From assembly GCA_011051635.1 (NCBI GenBank), contig DRKV01000023.1, positions 1-6,461 on the forward strand: DNA of 6,461 nt, written 5' to 3'. Shown here piece after piece: positions 1-4,748 of this stretch. Source of the stretch: Chloroflexota bacterium. Its GTDB lineage: Bacteria; Chloroflexota; Anaerolineae; Anaerolineales; DRKV01. The notes below the pieces were generated by a model that was not told the origin of the DNA, ran no database searches, and worked only from the letters and a program-made list of their open reading frames with translations. Position 1 is the first letter of the stretch. Each line of letters starts with the position of its first letter. The position numbers were made by a program, and so were the translations under genes.

Positions 1-1346
1 ACGAGGGGGGGATGGATGTGCGCCTCCACATATTGCCGCGTCCCGGCCATGCCCAGGAGGGTGAACAACTTTTCGAACTGCGCTTCCCAGGCGGCGGCGA
101 TGGCCTCCCGCCGGGCGGGGTTCATGTTCCACAGGCGTTCTTTGAAGGGGCCGAGGGCGCGCTTGCGGGTCTTGTAGTAGAACTGCTCGTCGGTCATCCC
201 CGGCTTGCGCTCATGGGCGTGGTGTTCGTCCAGGTAAGCGTAGATTTCGGCGCGCAGGCCCTCCTCCAGGCGGTCGTAGAGGATGTTCTGGAAGTTGGTC
301 GCCAAGTGCACCTCAACGGCCTGGGCCTCGACGAACTTGCCGAAAGCCTCCTCCGGCAGGGTGGAGGCCCCGTGCTGCACGGCCCCGCCCATCCCGTATT
401 CCTGCCGGGCGACCACGCTCAGGCGGTGGAGGGTGTCGAAATCCACCTTGACGCGGGCAATCGAACCGTCCGGGAGGACGATGCCGCCGTGGGAGGTGCC
501 CGTCTGGACGCTGATTTTGCTCAACCCGACCGCATTCCCCAGGGCGGCGCGGTAACCGTCCATGTAGGCGCGCAGTTCCTCCTCGGTGGAGTTGTGTCCG
601 CCCACCTCGCCGATTTCGCCGCCCACCGAGACGGTCACGCCCTCCGGCTCGTGTTGGCGGATGAAGGCGGTCAGTTCGGCGGAGAGGCGGGCGTTGAGGG
701 CCTGCTGCCGGGGGATGGTCGGCTGACTGAGGTCTACCAGGGTGGAGGTATCCACGTCAATGTTGAAGAAGCCGGCCTTGAGGGCCTCCACAATCAGGTC
801 GCGCACGGCCTGGACTTCGCTTTCGGGGTCGGCGGCGTAGCGTTTGGCGGAAATCTGGAAGTGGTCGCCCTGGATGAAGACCGGCCCGCGGTAACCCTCC
901 GCAATCGCCGCCGCCAGGATGCTGGTGACGTACTCGGAGGGGCGCTGGGCGGTGTAGCCGATTTCGGAGCGGGCAATCTCGAAGATGAAAGCGCCCGCAT
1001 CCATGCGCCGCGCCACCCGGAAGACGGCGCGGGCGGCGTCGAAGGGCAAGGCGCGCAGGTTCATGGCGGGGACGGTAAAGGTGTGGGGGACGGCATCCCG
1101 CCCGCGGGCCAGGTAGAGTTCATGGATGGAGGCGGGTACGAGACCCAACTCCAGGGCGGCTGCCCGCACCAGATAACGCGCCCACCCCCGAAGGGAGTCC
1201 GTCTTCCCCAGGGCGGAGGCGGCAGCCAGATGGCGGACGGTATCCCTCAAACGGTCGGCGTCCTCTACGGTAACTTTGCCTCCCTTTTCTACGCGCAGGC
1301 TGTAATCCACGGTTTCGAGCAGGTGTTCCGAGTCGCTGGTCTTCAT
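1..1346 (-). CDS. Class II fructose-bisphosphate aldolase family protein (C-terminus cut by window edge)
   Basis: Predicted metal-dependent aldolase of the class II FBP aldolase superfamily, which cleaves fructose 1,6-bisphosphate to dihydroxyacetone phosphate and glyceraldehyde 3-phosphate in the cytosol (glycolysis/gluconeogenesis). At least 448 residues are visible, with no stop before the window edge. The core begins near residue 92 (VPAMN). Superfamily landmarks follow in order: QGDH at 159-162 (D161 likely general base, H162 metal ligand), GGEIGE at 242-247 (E244), GTSHGG at 283-288 (H286) and VQHGAS at 323-328 (H325). The C-terminal part has the YKTRKRALGPFK block (391-402). The enzyme is longer than E. 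coli FbaA (about 359 aa) because of roughly 90 N-terminal residues and a long C-terminal tail. The ATG at 1346 follows AGGAG (1362-1358) at 11 nt. It is transcribed away from the 1504 gene through a shared palindromic -10. Substrate could instead be another ketose bisphosphate; the family call is firm. Confidence 0.9.
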   Translation of the reverse strand, partial: MKTSDSEHLLETVDYSLRVEKGGKVTVEDADRLRDTVRHLAAASALGKTDSLRGWARYLVRAAALELGLVPASIHELYLARGRDAVPHTFTVPAMNLRALPFDAARAVFRVARRMDAGAFIFEIARSEIGYTAQRPSEYVTSILAAAIAEGYRGPVFIQGDHFQISAKRYAADPESEVQAVRDLIVEALKAGFFNIDVDTSTLVDLSQPTIPRQQALNARLSAELTAFIRQHEPEGVTVSVGGEIGEVGGHNSTEEELRAYMDGYRAALGNAVGLSKISVQTGTSHGGIVLPDGSIARVKVDFDTLHRLSVVARQEYGMGGAVQHGASTLPEEAFGKFVEAQAVEVHLATNFQNILYDRLEEGLRAEIYAYLDEHHAHERKPGMTDEQFYYKTRKRALGPFKERLWNMNPARREAIAAAWEAQFEKLFTLLGMAGTRQYVEAHIHPPL

Positions 1347-1419
1347 GTGCAACTTCTCTCCTGAAACTGCGTAAACAAAGCCGGTGTGCGGGGTTGCTCC
1401 ACTTTCCCCGGTATTTTCC

Positions 1420-1448
1420 ATTATAATGAATAGGCAGGACGAAAACAA
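1420..1448 (-). promoter_or_regulatory. Predicted sigma-70-type promoter for the aldolase gene
   Basis: Read on the minus strand, TTGTTT (1448-1443) is followed after exactly 17 nt by a perfect TATAAT (1425-1420). The -35 matches the consensus at only three of six positions, but spacing and -10 are ideal. Transcription would start near 1413, giving a leader of about 65 nt before the aldolase ATG at 1346. The -10 lies inside the palindrome at 1419-1428 and overlaps the -10 of the divergent gene. Confidence 0.6.
1422..1427 (+). promoter_or_regulatory. Candidate -10 element for the 1504-3152 unit
   Basis: A perfect TATAAT on the plus strand lies about 77 nt before the ATG at 1504. No good -35 sits 16-18 nt upstream (the 17-nt position reads CCACTT), and there is no TG extension. 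Any promoter here is therefore weak, activator-dependent, or read by another sigma factor. The same ten bases (1419-1428, a perfect palindrome) also form the -10 of the divergent aldolase promoter. Confidence 0.4.
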
Positions 1449-1491
1449 GCCAATTCCAACGGATACTGCCCGTGTTTTATCTTACTGCCCG

Positions 1492-1498
1492 AAGGAGG
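1492..1498 (+). promoter_or_regulatory. Strong ribosome binding site that fixes the start at 1504
   Basis: AAGGAGG lies 5 nt before the ATG at 1504. The reading frame stays open upstream to an ATG at 1384, but that codon lies upstream of the predicted -10 (1422-1427) and has no Shine-Dalgarno sequence. The extra 40 residues also look non-coding. The start is therefore set at 1504. Confidence 0.8.
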
Positions 1499-1503
1499 CA
1501 ACT

Positions 1504-2067
1504 ATGAGTGATTTGTTTCAGCAGGTTACCGACGACCAGGACCCCATCAAGAAGATTATGGGGAAAATCCCCGGTTTTTCGGGGTATATCGAGCGGCAGA
1601 GCCGCCGCGATGCCGACAAGTTGCTGCGGGAGACGATTGCCAAGCGCTTCGAAGAGTTGTGGGAGCGCGTTTCCAATCTCCAGCAGGAATTGCTTGCCAC
1701 CGGCGGGCTGATGTACGTGGATGATATGGAACGGGCGGCTATCAAACTGCGCACCTTTGCGGACCGCATCCGCACCGCCAGTTACGGGCATTCCAGTTTG
1801 TTCGATGCCGTCAAAATCAACGAGGAGGAATTGGCCCGTCTGTACGCATACGACTCGGCCATGCTCGACCTGGTTGACAAGGTGGGGGGGGCGCTGGACA
1901 ACGTAGAGGCTTCCATTGGCACAGACGGTATCCCGGCTGCGATTCGCAACCTGATAACGCTGGCGCAAGAGTGCATCCAGACCTTCGACGAGCGTCGCGA
2001 GGTCATTTTGAGCGGCGGCGCGGTGGATGCCGCGACCCCGGACACGAGTGTGACCGCTGAAGAGTGA
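1504..2067 (+). CDS. Uncharacterised helical cytosolic protein, partner of the SPFH-HTH gene
   Basis: I do not recognise a named family. The 187-aa protein has no signal peptide, no membrane segment and no cysteine cluster, so it should be cytosolic and soluble. It appears almost wholly alpha-helical. A short N-terminal region carries KIPGFSGYIERQSRRDADK (21-39), which looks like the most family-specific stretch. A charged amphipathic helix rich in E, R and L (about 38-65) follows. Further helices at about 72-95, 105-137 and 143-169 are separated by Gly-containing turns, and the tail from 171 is a disordered Ala/Thr/Asp/Glu stretch. It lies 35 nt before the SPFH gene on the same strand with nothing terminator-like between them, so the two are probably co-transcribed and may act together. 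Length and helicity loosely recall coiled-coil partners of SPFH proteins such as PspA, but it is shorter and I see no real PspA signature. Confidence 0.8.
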   Translation: MSDLFQQVTDDQDPIKKIMGKIPGFSGYIERQSRRDADKLLRETIAKRFEELWERVSNLQQELLATGGLMYVDDMERAAIKLRTFADRIRTASYGHSSLFDAVKINEEELARLYAYDSAMLDLVDKVGGALDNVEASIGTDGIPAAIRNLITLAQECIQTFDERREVILSGGAVDAATPDTSVTAEE

Positions 2068-2102
2068 TTGGTTTCCCCTGAAAAAGCGAGGAGGATTTTA
2101 GT

Positions 2103-3152
2103 ATGGCCCGAATTTTTGATGTAATTGAATACGCCAGCGAGATGCGCGATGAAATCGTGCGCCGCTTTCCGGAAAACGGCCCCGGCGATTTTCGGATTGG
2201 CTCGCAGGTGATTGTGCGCGAATCGCAGCGCGCCGTTTTCTTCCGCGACGGGCGGGCGCTGGATGTGTTTGGCCCCGGGCGGCACACGATTACCACGGCG
2301 AACATCCCCAAGTTGATTGATTTCGTCGGCAAGGCTTTCGGCAACCGCACCCCCTTTACCGCCGAGGTCTATTTCGTCTCCATGCGGGAGTTTGCCGACC
2401 GCAAGTGGGGCACGCCGCAGCCGATTGTGATTTCCACCCCCGGCATGGGGCTGGGTGTGGCCCTCATCCAGGGCTTCGGCACCTACAGTTTCCAGGTCTC
2501 TGACCCGCAGCAGTTCGTCGCTCAGGTGGTCGGGGCGCAGGGCGTCTACCGCACCCGCGACATCGAAGACCGCCTGCGGATGATGATGCTCTCCAAACTG
2601 CAAGACCTGATTACCAGCACCAAGTTCAACACCATCCCTGAATTGCTGAGCATGACGGAAGAACTTGGAGCCGGGATTCGGGCCAAGGCGCAGGACGATT
2701 TCAAAGCCCTGGGGTTGACCCTCAAGACCTTCTACATCGGCAGTTTGCAGCCCTCGGAGAAGTCCATCGAGGAACTGCGCGCCCGCGGTTTGCTCGACCT
2801 GCAAACCTACACCCAGTTGCAGGCGGCGGATGCCATGCGCGACGCGGCCCAGAACCCCAGCGGCGGCGCAGGCCTGACGGCCGGCATCGGGGCAGGGATG
2901 GGCATCGGCAACGTGCTGGGACAGGCGCTCTCCGGAGTGGGGCAGCAGCCGCAACGGCAGGCCGCCGCCGGTGGAGCAGCCGCCTCCGGCGGTATGCCCG
3001 CCGTGATGACTCCCGCCGAGGCTGCCGAGGTGCTGCGCGTCTCCGAAGAGGACGTGATTGCCGCCATCGAGGCCGGCGACCTGAAAGCCCGCAAAATCGG
3101 ACGCGCTTACCGCATCAGCAAATCCGCCCTGGATGAATTTCTGGGCAGTTAG
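2103..3152 (+). CDS. SPFH/band-7 (YdjI/COG4260-type) protein with C-terminal excisionase-type HTH domain
   Basis: A 349-aa two-part protein. Residues about 18-230 form an SPFH domain of the YdjI/'virion core protein-like' type. Landmarks are VIVRESQRAVFF (36-47), DVFGPGRHTITTANIP (54-69), the AEVYFV block (87-92), KWGT (101-104), and a helical region at 152-230. YdjI belongs to the B. subtilis PspA membrane-stress module; members usually end in a zinc ribbon. Here no cysteine pairs exist. Instead, a Gly/Ala/Gln linker (251-300) leads to residues 302-347, a MerR/excisionase-type helix-turn-helix (MTPAEAAEVLRVS, then a KIGRAYRI wing and a DEFL end). There is no signal peptide; one Gly/Ala-rich stretch (257-280) is only weakly hydrophobic. 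The ATG follows AGGAGG (2089-2094) at 8 nt, and the gene ends at the hairpin terminator 14 nt past its stop. Likely a membrane-associated scaffold oligomer. Whether the HTH binds DNA or a protein is unknown. Confidence 0.9.
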   Translation: MARIFDVIEYASEMRDEIVRRFPENGPGDFRIGSQVIVRESQRAVFFRDGRALDVFGPGRHTITTANIPKLIDFVGKAFGNRTPFTAEVYFVSMREFADRKWGTPQPIVISTPGMGLGVALIQGFGTYSFQVSDPQQFVAQVVGAQGVYRTRDIEDRLRMMMLSKLQDLITSTKFNTIPELLSMTEELGAGIRAKAQDDFKALGLTLKTFYIGSLQPSEKSIEELRARGLLDLQTYTQLQAADAMRDAAQNPSGGAGLTAGIGAGMGIGNVLGQALSGVGQQPQRQAAAGGAAASGGMPAVMTPAEAAEVLRVSEEDVIAAIEAGDLKARKIGRAYRISKSALDEFLGS

Positions 3153-3165
3153 CAAATCGCCTTTC

Positions 3166-3203
3166 GAATCAAAAAGCGGCCTGCACAGGCCGCTTTTTGA
3201 TTC
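3166..3203. terminator. Bidirectional intrinsic terminator between the SPFH gene and efp
   Basis: A perfect inverted repeat has arms GAATCAAAAAGCGGCCT (3166-3182) and AGGCCGCTTTTTGATTC (3187-3203) around a 4-nt GCAC loop. The GC-rich core is flanked by A5 on one side and T5 on the other, so either transcript ends in a hairpin followed by a U-run. It lies 14 nt after the SPFH stop (3152) and 17 nt after the efp stop on the other strand (3221), exactly where two converging genes need a shared terminator. Confidence 0.93.
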
Positions 3204-3220
3204 TTGAGGGGAGGAGGGTC

Positions 3221-3778
3221 TCACACTCGCGTGACGTACTGCCCGGTGCGGGTATCCACCCGGATGGTGTCGCCCGCATTGACGAAGGCGGGAACCTGGA
3301 CTTCCAAACCGGTTTCGGTGGTGACTTTCTTGGTCACGCCGGTAGCGGTATCGCCCCGCACGGCGGCCTGGGCCTCGGTCACTTTCAGGTCCACGGTGAC
3401 GGGGAGTTCGATGTCCAGCGGCTCCGAACCGTAGAAGGTCAGTTTGACCTCCATGCCCTCTTTCAGGTAGGGGGCGGCTTCGCCGACCACTGCCGCCGGA
3501 ATGGCGGGCTGCTCGTAGGTCTCGTTATCCATGAAGTGGTAGAAATCGCCGTCGGTGTAGAGGTACTGCACGTTGTGGTAGTCCAGCCGCACGTCCTGAA
3601 CGCGGTCGCCGGAGGTAAAGGTCATATCCAGGGTGTTGCCTTTGCGTAAGTCGCGCACCTTGGTGCGGATGGTGGCCTTGCCCCGCCCGGGTTTGTGATG
3701 GTCGTATTCCAGCACTTTGTACAGGTTGCCGCCCTGCTCGAAGGTGACCCCTTTGCGTAGTTCGTTTACGTCAATCAT
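3221..3778 (-). CDS. efp: Elongation factor P
   Basis: Translation elongation factor P binds between the ribosomal P and E sites and relieves stalling at consecutive prolines. The 185-aa protein is full length, with the usual three parts: an N-terminal KOW-like barrel (about 1-62), a central OB fold (about 66-126) and a C-terminal OB fold (about 130-185). The C-terminal part ends in the family signature GDTIRVDTRTGQYVTRV. The loop that reaches the peptidyl-transferase centre reads KPGRG (29-33), so the tip residue is Arg32 rather than the lysine modified by EpmA/B or YmfI-type systems. Arg at this place is glycosylated by EarP in some proteobacteria but is also found unmodified, for example in Thermus. 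No modification gene is in the window. The ATG at 3778 follows AGAGAGG at 10 nt. The gene is monocistronic here, with its own promoter and a shared terminator. Confidence 0.97.
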   Translation of the reverse strand: MIDVNELRKGVTFEQGGNLYKVLEYDHHKPGRGKATIRTKVRDLRKGNTLDMTFTSGDRVQDVRLDYHNVQYLYTDGDFYHFMDNETYEQPAIPAAVVGEAAPYLKEGMEVKLTFYGSEPLDIELPVTVDLKVTEAQAAVRGDTATGVTKKVTTETGLEVQVPAFVNAGDTIRVDTRTGQYVTRV

Positions 3779-3814
3779 TGCTTTTTCGCCTCTCTGTATG
3801 GGATAGTGGAGCAG

Positions 3815-3843
3815 ATTATAGCCCAGCGCGTCCCGGCTGGCAA
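3815..3843 (-). promoter_or_regulatory. Predicted sigma-70-type promoter for efp
   Basis: On the minus strand, TTGCCA (3843-3838, five of six consensus bases) is separated by exactly 17 nt from a perfect TATAAT (3820-3815). Transcription should start near 3808, giving a leader of about 30 nt before the efp ATG at 3778. This is the best promoter in the window and suits a highly expressed translation factor. Confidence 0.8.
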
Positions 3844-3946
3844 GGGAACCCCCAAAGGGCAGATTGTGGTAAACTTACCTAGTGTTGCCGCCGGATTTTC
3901 ACTTGCGGGGCGGCGGAGCAGAATGCGGGAGCAAGCGTTTTTTCAT

Positions 3947-3951
3947 GGAGG
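3947..3951 (+). promoter_or_regulatory. Ribosome binding site that fixes the receiver start at 3959
   Basis: GGAGG lies 7 nt before the ATG at 3959. The frame is open back to an ATG at 3806, but those 51 extra codons run through the efp promoter on the other strand, have no Shine-Dalgarno sequence and do not resemble a receiver N-terminus. The start is therefore 3959. I found no convincing promoter for this gene in 3844-3946. Confidence 0.75.
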
Positions 3952-3958
3952 CTCAACT

Positions 3959-4351
3959 ATGACCGAAGACCCCAGGCGTTTGGTATATGTGGAAGATGAC
4001 GCTGAAATGATAGAACTGGTGCGCCTGATTCTGGGGCGTCGCGGCTTCGAAGTTATCGGTGCAGAAGGCGGCTGGGAAGGCCTGGAAACCATGCGGCGGG
4101 AGAAGCCCGACCTCGTCCTCCTGGATTTGATGATGCCCGACCTGGATGGCTGGGAAGTCTTCCAACAGATGAAGGCGGACGAAAACCTGAAAAACATCCC
4201 CGTGATTGTGATTACCGCCAAAGCGCAGACGATTGACCGTGTCCTGGGGCTGCACATCGCCAAAGTGGATGATTACATCTCCAAACCCTTCAGCCCGCCC
4301 GAATTGATTGCCAGCGTGGAACGCGTTCTCGCCAAGAAAGAGGCTTCCTGA
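3959..4351 (+). CDS. Stand-alone CheY-like response regulator receiver protein
   Basis: A 130-aa single receiver (REC) domain with no output domain. All phosphotransfer residues are present. The acidic pair is D13-D14 after E12 (VYVEDD), and the phospho-acceptor is D56 at the end of the third strand (LVLLDLMMPDLDGW). The switch threonine is T86 (VIVITAK), the aromatic switch residue Y106, and the conserved lysine K109 (YISKPF). It would receive phosphate from a histidine kinase and signal by protein contact. No kinase is in the window, so the partner is unknown. It heads a compact plus-strand run: the DUF192 gene starts 22 nt after its stop, and the M23 peptidase gene overlaps that gene. It could regulate motility, envelope or a kinase relay; the sequence does not decide. 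Confidence 0.95.
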   Translation: MTEDPRRLVYVEDDAEMIELVRLILGRRGFEVIGAEGGWEGLETMRREKPDLVLLDLMMPDLDGWEVFQQMKADENLKNIPVIVITAKAQTIDRVLGLHIAKVDDYISKPFSPPELIASVERVLAKKEAS

Positions 4352-4373
4352 CCCCTCTCGCGAGGCCTGCTGC

Positions 4374-4748
4374 GTGTACATTCACATCCTCAACCGTTCT
4401 CGTCCCCAATCTGCGCCTCTTCGGGCGCAGTATTGTGTTTCCTTCTGGTGCCGCCTGCGCGGCCTCATGTTTCGCCCCTCCCTCGCCCCCGACGAGGGCC
4501 TTTTGCTGGTGCAGGAGCGCCAGAGCCGCATGGATGCCGCCATCCACATGCTGGGGATGCGCTTCGACCTGACCGTGGTCTGGATTGACGAGGCCCGCCG
4601 CGTCGTGGATGTTCAGATTGCCCGCCGCTGGCCTCCCTTCTACTTCCCCCGCCAGGCGGCGCGTTACGTCCTGGAGACCGGCGTTCACCATCGGGCAGAT
4701 TTCCAACCGGGAGACCAACTGTATTTTGAAGGTGTGCCAGACGAATGA
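4374..4748 (+). CDS. DUF192 family protein
   Basis: A 124-aa protein, mostly beta-strand, of the DUF192 family, whose function is not established. The family pattern is visible. FWCRLRGLMFR at 24-34 precedes DEGLLLV (40-46). IHMLGMRFDLTVVWID (57-72) stands where many members have a 'fWM-NT-pLD' segment. VVDVQIAR (77-84), ARYVLETG (96-103) and FQPGDQLYF (110-118) follow. I start it at GTG 4374, which follows a short GAGG (4362-4365) at 8 nt and keeps the N-terminal strand MYIHILNRSR that family members normally have. An in-frame ATG at 4308 would overlap the receiver gene, and ATG at 4468 would cut the first strand. There is no signal peptide in this start, although many DUF192 proteins are exported. 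A strong hairpin (4407-4435) lies inside its first codons. The next gene overlaps its 3' end. Confidence 0.82.
   Translation: MYIHILNRSRPQSAPLRAQYCVSFWCRLRGLMFRPSLAPDEGLLLVQERQSRMDAAIHMLGMRFDLTVVWIDEARRVVDVQIARRWPPFYFPRQAARYVLETGVHHRADFQPGDQLYFEGVPDE
4407..4435 (+). other. Stem-loop with a T-rich tail inside the start of the DUF192 gene
   Basis: CTGCGCC (4411-4417) and GGCGCAG (4424-4430) pair perfectly around a TCTTCG loop. CAAT/ATTG extends the stem by four pairs with a single T bulge at 4431, and TGTTT follows. The shape is like an intrinsic terminator or attenuator. It sits about 55 nt after the receiver stop and about 35 nt inside the DUF192 frame. Its T-tract is poor, so termination would at most be partial. 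Confidence 0.45.

Noticed and set aside
12..1364. 450-aa plus-strand open frame opposite the aldolase
   Set aside because: It mirrors the aldolase gene almost end to end, matches no family I know, and has no RBS. The antisense strand carries complete class II aldolase motifs. It is a GC-driven shadow frame.
1384..1503. Upstream extension of the helical protein to ATG 1384
   Set aside because: It would start upstream of the predicted -10 and lacks a Shine-Dalgarno sequence. AAGGAGG sits correctly before ATG 1504.
2930..3005. GC-rich repeated GCCGCC/GGCGG tract as a possible structured RNA or repeat element
   Set aside because: It encodes the Ala/Gly/Gln linker of the SPFH protein, and low-complexity codons explain the pattern.
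1782..3224. 480-aa minus-strand open frame opposite the helical protein and SPFH genes
   Set aside because: It covers parts of two well-supported plus-strand genes and crosses the bidirectional terminator. Its His/Gly/Gln-rich translation is typical of antisense GC-rich DNA.
4585..4731. Upstream extension of the M23 gene to ATG 4585
   Set aside because: It would overlap DUF192 by more than 160 nt and push the signal peptide to an internal position. GTG 4732 or the nearby TTG codons place the signal peptide at the N-terminus.
4745..4748. ATGA stop/start overlap at the DUF192 end
   Set aside because: The ATG at 4745 is not in the peptidase frame, so it cannot be the peptidase start.
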